A DNA stretch of 64,000 nt from Mucilaginibacter gossypiicola (lineage in GTDB: Bacteria > Bacteroidota > Bacteroidia > Sphingobacteriales > Sphingobacteriaceae): contig NZ_FOCL01000005.1 in NCBI RefSeq assembly GCF_900110105.1, positions 186,001-250,000 on the forward strand. The letters are read 5' to 3'. This document shows positions 37,223-47,200 of this stretch, one piece after another. The position numbers were made by a program, and so were the translations under genes. Each line of letters starts with the position of its first letter. Position 1 is the stretch's first letter. The notes below the pieces were generated by a model that worked only from the letters and a program-made list of their open reading frames with translations, searched no databases and was not told the origin of the DNA.

Positions 37223-38257
37223 ATGAAAAAACAGATCACCATAAGTGAAATAGCAAACGAACTGAAGCTTTCAAAAACTGCGATCTCTTTTGTATTGAAT
37301 GGGAAAGGAAGAGAAATGGGGATTAGTGAACAAACCCAAAAAAAGATACTGCAGCACCTGGAACATATCAATTATATTCCCAATGTTTCGGCCCGTGGAT
37401 TAAGAACAGGAAAGACAAAAACGATAGCGATGATGGTGGAGGATATTTCAGACCCTTTTTTCTCGTCCATAGCCCGTGTAGTTGAAGAGATAGCTTATAC
37501 AAAGGGCTACAAAATACTATTTAGCAGTACGGAAAATGATTCTCAGCGCGCAAGGGACCTCATTCAGGTATTTCGCCGCCGGCAGGTAGATGGTTACATA
37601 ATAGCTCCGCCCCCCTGCATCGAACCTGAAATTAGTGAACTTTTGGATGACGGCCTGGCAGTAGTTTTGTTTGACAGGACACTTCCAACGCTTAAAGTTG
37701 ATAATGTTTTGGTAGATAATTTTCAAAGCAGCTATAACGGGATTAAGCATCTTATCAATAATGGCTATGAAAACATAGCGATGATATCGCTAATTTCAGA
37801 GCAGATTCAAATGGTGGAAAGGCACCGTGGCTACCAAACGGTAATGGATGAGGTGAATAAACAATACATTATCAAAAGTGTAGTTTATCACGATGCTGTT
37901 GCCGATAACATTAGCATCCTGCAGAACTTTTTTATCGAAAATTCGCATATTGACGCGGTTTTTTTTACAACTAATTATTTGGCTGAAAGCGGTTTGGAAG
38001 CAATCCGCAATCTTAATCTCAGGATACCCGATGACTTAGGCGTAATTGTTTTTGATGATGATAAGCTCTTTCGGTTATTTACACCCTCAATTACAGCTAT
38101 AGCCCAACCAATTAGCGAAATCTCAACGCAAGCTGTTAAATTAATTCTGATGTCACTCACCAACAAAGGTTTTAAAACTACCGCCCAAAATGTGCTGCTT
38201 AAAACCGCGTTACAAATAAGAGAATCTTCACAGCCGCGTAAAAATACCCATGAATGA
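37223..38257 (+). CDS. LacI family transcriptional regulator
   Basis: Sugar-responsive DNA-binding protein of 344 residues. The N-terminal helix-turn-helix and hinge are clear: ITISEIANELKLSKTAISFV (5-24) and YIPNVSARGLRTGKT. The periplasmic-binding-protein-like effector domain follows from about 65 (IAMMVEDISDPFFSSI; VVLFDRTLP; LGVIVFDDDKLFRLFTPSIT). Likely targets are the CG-centred sites at 12221-12235 and 38754-38768, just downstream of C-run promoters. The effector is probably a sugar or oligosaccharide from the same glycan. LacI regulators are less usual than HTCS or ECF systems as PUL regulators, which makes the combination here notable. Confidence 0.93.
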   Translation: MKKQITISEIANELKLSKTAISFVLNGKGREMGISEQTQKKILQHLEHINYIPNVSARGLRTGKTKTIAMMVEDISDPFFSSIARVVEEIAYTKGYKILFSSTENDSQRARDLIQVFRRRQVDGYIIAPPPCIEPEISELLDDGLAVVLFDRTLPTLKVDNVLVDNFQSSYNGIKHLINNGYENIAMISLISEQIQMVERHRGYQTVMDEVNKQYIIKSVVYHDAVADNISILQNFFIENSHIDAVFFTTNYLAESGLEAIRNLNLRIPDDLGVIVFDDDKLFRLFTPSITAIAQPISEISTQAVKLILMSLTNKGFKTTAQNVLLKTALQIRESSQPRKNTHE

Positions 38258-38334
38258 AAGCCGCATTGCCTTGGTGATAGGCAAGCCATCTGGAATTTTA
38301 ACAAAGCGTGTATCATTTAGATTTAGTGGATTTA

Positions 38335-38391
38335 TTCCCCTCTATTTGGGTTGCTGTCCCCCTCCGCTTTATTAATCGGTCATTATCTTCG
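38335..38391 (+). promoter_or_regulatory. Composite promoter, copy C, between lacI and susC2
   Basis: TTCCCCT ends at 38341 and CCCCCT at 38363 (22 bp apart), with TTTGGGT between. TATCTTCG at 38384-38391 fits seven of eight positions of the -7 box and lies 21 bp after the second run. It is more than 400 bases from susC2 and is followed by a hairpin at 38450, so it may drive a short RNA or act as a second upstream promoter. Confidence 0.55.
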
Positions 38392-38449
38392 TAATATGAA
38401 ATTATGAATATTGTTCAAGGCTAATTTTACTCTTCTTTCAATTGGTTAG

Positions 38450-38490
38450 TGGCCCTTACTGTCGTCTCCCGGCGGTAGGGCCATATTTAA
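38450..38490 (+). terminator. Hairpin, possible terminator of a short transcript
   Basis: TGGCCCT-TAC and GTAGGGCCA pair over about ten bases with one bulge, around a G/C-rich loop; TATTTAATT follows. It is not an ideal terminator because the T-run is broken. It lies about 55 bases beyond copy C of the promoter and 155 bases before copy D. Confidence 0.45.
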
Positions 38491-38644
38491 TTCAAACCTG
38501 AAAATACGATATCCTTAACGATAGTGATCCTCCCGCAAGGACTAATACTTTATGATTTACGGATAATTTTCAATACTTGCCCGGTGGCAAGCAGATAAGG
38601 AGCGTTATGCTACAATTTTTGGAAAAATAATGAAGATTGTAAAT

Positions 38645-38704
38645 TATCCCACCTTCGTTTGACCTTTTAGGCCCCCCTAAAATATCTGTCTCTCCATACT
38701 TTTG
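38645..38704 (+). promoter_or_regulatory. Composite promoter, copy D, upstream of susC2
   Basis: TATCCCACCT ends at 38654 (first half imperfect), TTTGACC follows, and CCCCCCT ends at 38678 (24 bp apart). A perfect -7 box TACTTTTG is at 38697-38704, 19 bp after the second run. The transcript would reach the susC2 start after about 90 bases and carries the LacI-type operator. Confidence 0.7.
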
Positions 38705-38753
38705 AACCAGATTATAACCATCAGGGATGATATGACCCTTTCATTTCATCTTA

Positions 38754-38768
38754 TTAAACCGTTTTAGG
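38754..38768. promoter_or_regulatory. Putative LacI-family operator in the susC2 leader
   Basis: TTAAACCGTTTTAGG is identical to the site at 12221-12235 except for one base. It lies about 50 bases after the -7 box of promoter D and 34 bases before the susC2 start. It is the best local candidate target for the LacI-family protein encoded just upstream. Confidence 0.55.
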
Positions 38769-38801
38769 AAACCAAATTTTAATTATTAATCATTTTAAAT
38801 T

Positions 38802-41800
38802 ATGAGTATTGCTACTTTACTTTTGAAAGGAAGACCTGGGGTGCTGACCTTGTTTTCCTGGTGTTTATTTTCTCTGATGGCTTCTGCACAGAATACAACC
38901 ATCAGCGGCAAAGTTTTTGATGCTAAAACACAGCAGACGATTATAGGTGCCTCAGTTAAAGTTAAAGGCACATCGGCCGGCACGGTTTCAGATGCAAAAG
39001 GCCAATTTCAAATCAGTGTTTCCCGGAGTGCTATTCTCCAAATCAGTTACATTGGCTATTTAACCCGCGAAGTGACCGCCGATGCTGGCGGCCCTTTAGC
39101 TATTGCATTAACAGCAAACAGCAGTGATCTGAATGAGGTGGTCGTAGTTGGTTACGGTACACAAAGAAAAGCTTCCCTGACAGGCGCGGTCGCAACAGTA
39201 AGTTCAAAAGTTTTTGAAGACAGAGGGCCTGTCAATAATCCACTCGAAGCGCTTCAGGGGCAGTTACCCGGTGTAATTGTTACAAGATCCTCAGCTCAGC
39301 CCGGGCGTGAAAACTGGAACTTCCAGATTCGCGGCGCTACATCTACCAACGGACAGGACCCGTTGGTAATATTAGATGGTGTAGCCCTGAACAATAATGC
39401 CGAATTGAATTCTATTAACCCTAATGATATTGATAATATTTCAGTACTGAAGGATGCATCGGCATCTATTTATGGATCGCGCGCTGCTTTTGGCGTTGTT
39501 TTGATCACAACCAAGAAAGCGAAAAAGGGGGGACTGGTTATTCAATACGACGGATCTGTTTCTAAAAAATTGCTTGGGCTTCAACCAACACTTATCAATA
39601 GCCGGCAATGGGGTGAGGGCCTAATGCAGGCGCTCACCAATGACAGTTATGGAATTGCCCCAACTGGCTATATCTGGTATCAATTGGCATTGCTGGCTAC
39701 TAATCCGCCGGCCGCTGGCTACATCGATATTGCAAAATTGCCGGGCTACACGGGTACCGTAGGCACCACGCCGTATAATGGCGTGCCGCTGCCTCCGTTT
39801 AATGATGTCAAAGATTTTACGTTTTTTGACGTCAACCAGCAAAAAATCTTATGGCAAAATGCAACCTCAACCCAACATAACCTGAGTTTTGCAAATAGAA
39901 ACGATAAGGAAGGTTACCGCGTTTCGCTTGGCTATTTAAACGATGGCAGCCAGTTAAGGTGGGGCACAAACGGTAACAAGCGGTATAATATCAGGTTTAA
40001 TAACGATTATACTTTTAGCAGTAAAGTGAAGCTCGAAACCAATGTTTCACTGGAAAGACAAACCATACTCCAGCCAACTTTGTATAGTTTCGGCCAATAC
40101 GGTTCCCTGAGTGAATATGCGCAGCCGGGTATGCCCGCATTTAATGCTCAAGGGCAACCTTATGCCTGGGGAACAGTTTTCAGTGCAGCTGGCGCCGACC
40201 GCGATGGCGGATCAAACATTGAAACAAATACAAGGGCGCTCCTAAATGCCAATTTTACATATGATTTTGCAAAACATCTCAGCTTTACTGCAACTGCAGG
40301 TTATAGTAACTGGTTTCAAGATAGCCGTATCCAGCAGAAGCAGGTTAAATATTATAATTATGCAGGCGATGTTAATGTTCAGACCCTGCCTGTCGCGGGC
40401 GGAGCAGATAATAACAGCGCGTATTACCAGAGAGGTAATACAACAGATCCTTATTATAACCTTATTTCGAGGGTTAATTACACCAATACATTCAACCAGG
40501 TTCATAATATTGGGATAATGCTTGGAGCTTCTTATGAAAGAGATGAATTTAACAGCTTTGTAACCCGTACCTATAATTTAAGTAATGATAATATTCCATC
40601 GCTAAACCTGGGTTTAAGTAATGGAACTGCCGGCTTTATCACAAATGGTGAAACACAGAACCATTACGCTCTGGGCTCCTATTTTGGAAGGGCTAACTAT
40701 GATTATAAAGGAAAATATCTTTTTGAGGTTACCGGTCGTTACGATGGGTCTTCAAGATTTATAGCTGATAAAAGATGGAGGCTTTTTGGTGGTGCGCAGG
40801 CTGCCTGGCATATCACTGAAGAAGCTTTTATGAAATCACAGAACATTTTCAGCGATTTGAAACTTAAGGCATCCTACGGAACAGCTGGTAACCAGGGCGG
40901 AATAGGCTTATATGATTATATACAATCATTATCCACCAGCCAGCTTGGTTCATTGATAGGTACGGGTACACCTACAACTGTAACAACGTCCGGGGCATTG
41001 GTGTCATTAAACCGAACCTGGGAAACCGCGAAAAAGAAAAATATAGGCGTCGAATTTAGCTTTTTTAATAACCGCCTCACCGGTACCTTTGATTACTACC
41101 GTAACGAAAATTCAAATATGCTGCTCGGCCAGACCTATCCAGGCGTACTGGGCGCAGCTGCTCCGGCACAGAATATCGGGGATTTGAAAACTTGGGGGTA
41201 TGAGGGAAGCCTTACCTGGAGATCAAAAGTTGGAAGCGTTTCATACAGCATTGGGGGAACCATTACCGATAATCAAAATAAACTTGTTCATTATGGTGGG
41301 GCCAGCGTTTTGGCATCAGGTTTTAATGCAACAGTAGAAGGGTATCCATTAAATTCGTTTTTTGGACTTAAATACGATGGCCGGCTTCAAACCCAGGCAC
41401 AAGTTGATGCGTATAATGCCAAATTTGCCCCAACGGGGAGCACAAATAATATCGGCCTGCCCGTCCCTACGCCTCTCGCGAATCCTGCAGGGCAGGTTTC
41501 CGGTGTCCGCCCGGGCGATAATTCTTTCAAAGACGTGAATGGCGACGGCAAATTGAGCATAGGAACAAGTACCTCAAACCCCGGCGATCTCGTTTATCTC
41601 GGTTCTAACGATCCCCGTTATTCGTTTGGACTTAATCTGGGATTGCAATGGAATGGGTTTGATTTTTTAGCCATTATCCAGGGAGTTGCAAAGCGGACCA
41701 TTTATCGTACAGGAAATATGGTTGTTCCGTTTAAGTCAATCTTCCAGGGGCAATCAAGCCAGTATATTGGTAATACATGGTCACCAACTACACCGGGTGC

Positions 41801-42113
41801 TTATTATCCGAACTTGCACTCGGCCTTAAATAATGGTATTAACATCTATAATTTTCAACCCTCAAGCTGGTCGGTTCAAAATGGCGCGTATGCCCGCTTA
41901 AAAAACCTGGTTATCGGTTATACGTTTCCCAAATCTTTCCTGTCCAAAACAAATGCAATTAAAGGCCTTCGGATTTATGCTTCAGGAAGCGATCTGACAG
42001 AGATCACGGCCATTCATGACGGCTGGGATCCCGAAGTGACGCGGACGGTATCAGGTAATGAACGATTCCCTTTTTACCGCTATGTAACTCTTGGCGTAAA
42101 CGTGAACTTTTAA
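38802..42113 (+). CDS. SusC/RagA family TonB-dependent transporter without STN domain (SusC2)
   Basis: Outer-membrane oligosaccharide importer of 1103 residues. Signal peptide to about 29 (MASAQN), carboxypeptidase-like domain (about 32-108, TISGKVFDAKTQQ), plug from NEVVVVGYGTQRKASLTGAV, and barrel ending GVNVNF. There is no STN domain, so signalling through FecR is not expected; control fits the C-run promoter and operator in front of it. It is close to SusC1 at 4972 along the whole plug and barrel (for instance SVLKDASASIYGSRAAFGVV beside MSFLKDASAAIYGARAAGGV), which suggests duplication within the locus. The susD gene follows after five bases. Confidence 0.95.
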   Translation: MSIATLLLKGRPGVLTLFSWCLFSLMASAQNTTISGKVFDAKTQQTIIGASVKVKGTSAGTVSDAKGQFQISVSRSAILQISYIGYLTREVTADAGGPLAIALTANSSDLNEVVVVGYGTQRKASLTGAVATVSSKVFEDRGPVNNPLEALQGQLPGVIVTRSSAQPGRENWNFQIRGATSTNGQDPLVILDGVALNNNAELNSINPNDIDNISVLKDASASIYGSRAAFGVVLITTKKAKKGGLVIQYDGSVSKKLLGLQPTLINSRQWGEGLMQALTNDSYGIAPTGYIWYQLALLATNPPAAGYIDIAKLPGYTGTVGTTPYNGVPLPPFNDVKDFTFFDVNQQKILWQNATSTQHNLSFANRNDKEGYRVSLGYLNDGSQLRWGTNGNKRYNIRFNNDYTFSSKVKLETNVSLERQTILQPTLYSFGQYGSLSEYAQPGMPAFNAQGQPYAWGTVFSAAGADRDGGSNIETNTRALLNANFTYDFAKHLSFTATAGYSNWFQDSRIQQKQVKYYNYAGDVNVQTLPVAGGADNNSAYYQRGNTTDPYYNLISRVNYTNTFNQVHNIGIMLGASYERDEFNSFVTRTYNLSNDNIPSLNLGLSNGTAGFITNGETQNHYALGSYFGRANYDYKGKYLFEVTGRYDGSSRFIADKRWRLFGGAQAAWHITEEAFMKSQNIFSDLKLKASYGTAGNQGGIGLYDYIQSLSTSQLGSLIGTGTPTTVTTSGALVSLNRTWETAKKKNIGVEFSFFNNRLTGTFDYYRNENSNMLLGQTYPGVLGAAAPAQNIGDLKTWGYEGSLTWRSKVGSVSYSIGGTITDNQNKLVHYGGASVLASGFNATVEGYPLNSFFGLKYDGRLQTQAQVDAYNAKFAPTGSTNNIGLPVPTPLANPAGQVSGVRPGDNSFKDVNGDGKLSIGTSTSNPGDLVYLGSNDPRYSFGLNLGLQWNGFDFLAIIQGVAKRTIYRTGNMVVPFKSIFQGQSSQYIGNTWSPTTPGAYYPNLHSALNNGINIYNFQPSSWSVQNGAYARLKNLVIGYTFPKSFLSKTNAIKGLRIYASGSDLTEITAIHDGWDPEVTRTVSGNERFPFYRYVTLGVNVNF

Positions 42114-42118
42114 TTTTA

Positions 42119-43972
42119 ATGACTAAGAAAATGAAAAAGCAATATAAGATATATAAACCGGTACTTCTTTTTATACTATTATCCTTTTGGGTTTTAAGTT
42201 GTAATAAATCTTTAAACTTACTTCCCAAAGATCAGCTGTCTGATGCGGCGTTTTTTAAAACTCCGAATGATTTCAAAACCTTTGCAAATCAATACTATGG
42301 TTATCTCAAGAATTTTTCTACGTTACAGGGCGTAACAGATAACCCTCATTCTGATGGCCGTGCTGACTATGCCAGTGGTGGGGGCAGCTATGGTGCAGGC
42401 ACAAACAGTATACCAGCAACAGAGCCGGGATTAGGTAATTCAGGTAATTGGACAACCGATTACGCGCGCATACGCGCAACAAATTACCTGCTTGATAAAG
42501 CGGCAGATTTTGCTGCTCCGGCAACAATAGCACAATACGTTGCTGAAGCAAAGTTTTTCCGGGCTTATGCTTATTTCGATCTGCTTCAGCAGTATGGAGG
42601 TGTACCATTGATCCTGAAACTGCTTGATCCCAACTCTGCTGAATTATTTGGAGCAAGGGCCGGCCGTGACGAAGTTGCAGACCAGATCGTAGCTGATTTA
42701 CAGGCTGCAATTCCTGATTTGCCGGTATCGGTGGCTGCAAACTCTGCTGATTACGGCAGAGTTACACAAATGGCTGCTCAGGCCTTTTTAAGCAGGGTTA
42801 CACTATATGAAGGAACCTGGCAAAAATCAAGGAGTGGTGATGCAACAAGATATAACGGTTTATTTGACAAAGCTATAGCTGCCTCATCAGCTGTAATTGC
42901 CAGTAACCAGTTTGCGCTGTTCGGAACACCGGCTTCCGACGCACTTGGCGGTAACAGTTCCATTTTAGGCGATTCTGCCCAGAAGTACCTTTTCATACTC
43001 GAAAACCCAAAATCAAACCCTGCCGCTGTTACAAAAGCCGCCAACCATGAATATATATTAGCAGTAAGATATGATGATGTGGTGAAGGTTTCAGGAGTAA
43101 ACATTTCAAGATCGGCTCATAATGGAACAGGCGTAGATAGAAAATATGCAAATATGTTTTTGTGCAGGGATGGCCTTCCGATTGAAAAATCTCCACTCTT
43201 TAAAGGATTTCAAACTTATGAATCGGAATTTCAGGACAGGGATAACAGGATGCGGTATACGCTCAAAATCGCCGGACATAAGTACTGGTTCGGGTCTCTT
43301 AACGCGAGGGTAAACTGGACCAATGATGCGGCAGATTATGCTACAGCCGAAACCGGTGTACCAGGGATTGGCTATGGTAGTCAGAAGTGGATATCCGAGC
43401 GGAATGTGGCCGACAGGTTCGAATCGGAAGATTACCCGGTAATACGCTACGCCGAGGTGTTACTGAACTATGCGGAAGCGGTATATGAACGTAATGGTCA
43501 GATTGGTGATGGCGATCTGAATAAATCGCTTAATTTGGTGCGTTTAAGAGTGAATAGGGGAAATGGCATGCCACCTTTAAGCAATGTGTTGGTAGGTGCT
43601 AACGGCCTGGATATGCGCACTGAAATCAGGAGGGAAAGAACTATAGAGTTATTTGATGAAGATTTCAGGCTGGACGACATCAAGCGCTGGCATAGCGCGG
43701 CAAGCGATCTTATTACCAACGTTGGGGGCAGCGCATATGGAAATGCGCCTGGTTTTGTCAGCCCATGGCCTGTTGGGATAAAATTTACCGGTACACAGGC
43801 CGACATTGGTCCTAACCCTATCAATCCCCGACCCACTAACCCATTGGATTTAAATGGTTGTCTGATATTGGATCAAACCGCAAGGCAGTTCAGTGAAAAG
43901 AACTATTTGTACCCGATCCCTGCGCAGCAAATATCTTTAAACCCCCAATTAACACAAAACCCTGGTTGGTAG
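42119..43972 (+). CDS. SusD/RagB family glycan-binding lipoprotein (SusD2)
   Basis: Partner of SusC2, 617 residues. The leader ends in a lipobox with Cys28 (WVLSC; Cys24 if translation starts at the second ATG, 42131). It then reads NKSLNLLPKDQLSDAAFFK, VAEAKFFRAYAYFDLLQQYG, YPVIRYAEVLLNYAEAVYER and ends NPQLTQNPGW. It matches SusD1 over most of its length and has a few longer loops (about 35 extra residues). A strong terminator follows, so susC2-susD2 form a closed unit. Confidence 0.95.
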   Translation: MTKKMKKQYKIYKPVLLFILLSFWVLSCNKSLNLLPKDQLSDAAFFKTPNDFKTFANQYYGYLKNFSTLQGVTDNPHSDGRADYASGGGSYGAGTNSIPATEPGLGNSGNWTTDYARIRATNYLLDKAADFAAPATIAQYVAEAKFFRAYAYFDLLQQYGGVPLILKLLDPNSAELFGARAGRDEVADQIVADLQAAIPDLPVSVAANSADYGRVTQMAAQAFLSRVTLYEGTWQKSRSGDATRYNGLFDKAIAASSAVIASNQFALFGTPASDALGGNSSILGDSAQKYLFILENPKSNPAAVTKAANHEYILAVRYDDVVKVSGVNISRSAHNGTGVDRKYANMFLCRDGLPIEKSPLFKGFQTYESEFQDRDNRMRYTLKIAGHKYWFGSLNARVNWTNDAADYATAETGVPGIGYGSQKWISERNVADRFESEDYPVIRYAEVLLNYAEAVYERNGQIGDGDLNKSLNLVRLRVNRGNGMPPLSNVLVGANGLDMRTEIRRERTIELFDEDFRLDDIKRWHSAASDLITNVGGSAYGNAPGFVSPWPVGIKFTGTQADIGPNPINPRPTNPLDLNGCLILDQTARQFSEKNYLYPIPAQQISLNPQLTQNPGW

Positions 43973-44008
43973 TGATTGACAGTCAATCAACTCTTAAAAG
44001 ATTCTATT

Positions 44009-44052
44009 AAAATATCAAGGGACTGAAGTTCAGTTCCTTGATATTTTATAAT
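44009..44052 (+). terminator. Rho-independent terminator after susD2
   Basis: A 17-bp stem, AAAATATCAAGGGACTG with CAGTTCCTTGATATTTT (one G-T pair), encloses the loop AAGTT at 44026-44030. The end of the stem itself supplies the T-run, followed by ATAATT. It isolates the susC2-susD2 unit from the downstream HTCS gene. Confidence 0.85.
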
Positions 44053-44259
44053 TACCAGGCACATCGTATCAATTCAAGATAAATAGAAACTTACCTCAAA
44101 AAATATTGATATCGGCATTTAAATATTAAATTCGTGCTGTAACCAATTAGCTTAAAACAGCAACTATTTGTAAATTCAAAGTAATGGAAAAAACGTGTTT
44201 GTCCGGATATTGCCGCTCCGGGTGCAATGGTTTAATATCCCGCTAATTAATCCCGCAGC

Positions 44260-47200
44260 ATGGAGTCACGTAAATTATATGTTCTGATCTTGGTAATGGT
44301 TTTCATGAAACTGCCGGCTATGGGGCAGAGTTTTAGTTTTATCGGTATTGAACAGGGATTGTCGAATAATACGGTTACATCCATACATAAAGATAAGCTG
44401 GGGTTTATGTGGTTTGGTACGCTTGATGGGTTAAATCGATATGATGGTAATTCCTTTAAGGTATTCAGAAACAAATTTAACGATGTTCATTCCTTGCCCA
44501 ATGACATCATAAACACAGTAACCTCAGACAGGGATGGAAATATCTGGGCCGGGACGCCCACCGGCGTGGGGGTTTTGGACAGTAGAACAATGAAGTTTTC
44601 GAGAGTACTGATTGCAGACAGCCTTAATAGGCGGGGTATACTGGCTAGCTGGATATACGCCATAAAGCAGGACATGGCGGGCAACATCCTGATCGGTTCA
44701 GCTAATTTCGGCTTGTCGGTTTATTCAATTAAAACGCGGGTTGCGAGTGTTATACCGCTGGTTATTTCATCCAGGCAAAAAAATTATAATTACACGGTGA
44801 ATGCGATCACCTTTTTGGGATCTGGTACATGCATTATAGCTGTTGACAAGATCGGGCTTTGTATTTATAACGCCAGGTTGAATGTAGTCATTCCTGTGTC
44901 TGCGCCGGTTCCGGCAATCTCCTGTATCCGATACGACAACCATGGAAGGATCTGGCTTGGCACAAGGCTTGGGCTGTATTATTACAATGTTTCCAGTCAC
45001 GAGATCAGAAAATACAAATTCAGAGAAAATGAATTGAACAATTGTTGGATTACTGATATGGTGACCGATAAAAACGATCACCTTTGGGCAACAACTGATG
45101 GTTTTGGAATAGCTGATATCAAAACTGACGAGGTGGAATCCTATACTCTGATCAAGCAGGGTAATTCCGGTTCTCTTTCCAGCAATGCGGTATACTCCAT
45201 TTATGTGGATGAACTTTCCCGCAAATGGATCGGCACGCTTCGCGGTGGTATAGATGTTATAGATAAGGGAAAAAATCAATTTAAGTCTTTTGTACACAAC
45301 CAGTTTAATTCGAATAGCCTCGTTTACGATTTTACTTTTTCCTTTTGTGAGGACAAAAACAAAAACGTTTGGATAGGAACGGATGGAGGCGGATTAAGTG
45401 TATGGGACAGAGAAACCCATACATTCAGGAATAACCCATTTCGGATCTCAAATGGATCTACCACGGTTAATTCCCATATTTCCAGTATCATTAAGGACGA
45501 TCAGCATCGGATTTGGTTGTCGGCCTATGGAGATGGCATTTTCAGGTATAACGAATCCGCAAATACCTTAGAACCGGTTGTTTTTGAAGGTGGCAGGCAC
45601 AACGCTATCTGGAAACTTTATGCAGACCGTCAACATGAAATATGGGCTTCGTGTTTGACCGGCCTTGGCCCGCTCAACGAAAAAAAAAGACTGTTTAAAT
45701 TTGACCAAAATTTAAATCGCTTTGTGTCGGCACCCTTTGCTGTTCCTGGGGATGTATTATCAATAACTGACGATCAACAGGGCGGTTTGTGGCTTGGAAC
45801 CTTCAATGGGGTAATGCATGTCAATCTCAAAACGGGTAGCCTCAGCGAAATAAACCTGAAAACCGCGGTACGATCGTTGTTTATGGACAGATCGGGGAAA
45901 TTGTGGATCGGAACCTATGGACGTGGTTTGTTTTGCTGGGATAATATATCCGGAAAATTGACAGAATACAATGAGGATGTGGGCTTATGCAATAATAAGG
46001 TCTTGAATATTGAGGAGGATAAATCAGGTAATATCTGGTTAAGTACCTATAACGGTTTATCCAAACTTATTCCAGGTTCCGGACACATCGAAAACTTTTA
46101 CACGGCCGATGGCCTTCAGTCGAATCAGTTTTATTATAATGCTTCGACGAAATTAAGCGACGGGCAACTGCTTTTTGGCGGTATAAAAGGTTTTTCAATT
46201 TTCGCTCCGGACAGCATCAAACAATTTTATGATTTTCCAGCCATACAAATAACGGGTATCCGGATAGACAATAGCAACACCAACACACAGGATGGATTTA
46301 TCAGGGATAACGAAAGCATTTATACAACCGGAAAAATCGAATTGCCTTACGAGAAAGCCATCTTATCAATTGATTATGTAGCATTGGAGTATTCGCAGCC
46401 TCAGAAAATCCAATATGCCTATAAGCTTGAAGGAAGAGATAAAAACTGGAACTTTGTTAATGGAACCCGCAGTATTAACTATTCCAGGCTTGGAGATGGC
46501 AACTACCTGTTAAGGATAAAATCAACTAATGCCTCCGGCATCTGGAATACCAGGGAAAGAACCATATCTATAACCGTGCTGCCTCCGTGGTTCAGAACAT
46601 GGTGGGCTTATATGATGTACTTAGGTTTTGCCGGATTTTCAATATTTGGCTACCTGTATTACCATCGTAAACAAACCCGTCTGGAGTATGAAGTGAAACT
46701 AACGAAAGAATTAAACGAAAAGAAGATTTCATTTTTTACCAATATTTCTCACGAACTGAGAACTCCATTAACTTTAATTGTGAATCCAATAAAGGATCTG
46801 CTCCAAAGTAACGGTTCTGACACCGACCTGATCGATATTAGTTCTATCTATCGCAACTCCAGGCGGTTGTTGAGCCTTGTTGACCAATTGTTGCTTTTCA
46901 GGGCGTCCGAAAGTGAAATCCCGAACCTGCAACAAACCTGGCTAAATTTGAAGGAAGTTTGCCATGAGGTGTTTTTATGTTTCAATAACCAGGTAAAAGA
47001 AAAAAAGCTTCAGTATACATTCAGCTGCGATGAGCACATTCTGGCCTATGCTGATCGGGAAAAACTCGAAATCGTTCTTTTTAATCTTTTATCAAATGCC
47101 ATTAAGTACACGCCAGAATACGGGGCTGTTGAATTGAAAGTGTTTAAGAACAAGGATCTTGTGGGGATGCAGGTTAGCGATACCGGTAATGGCATACCGG

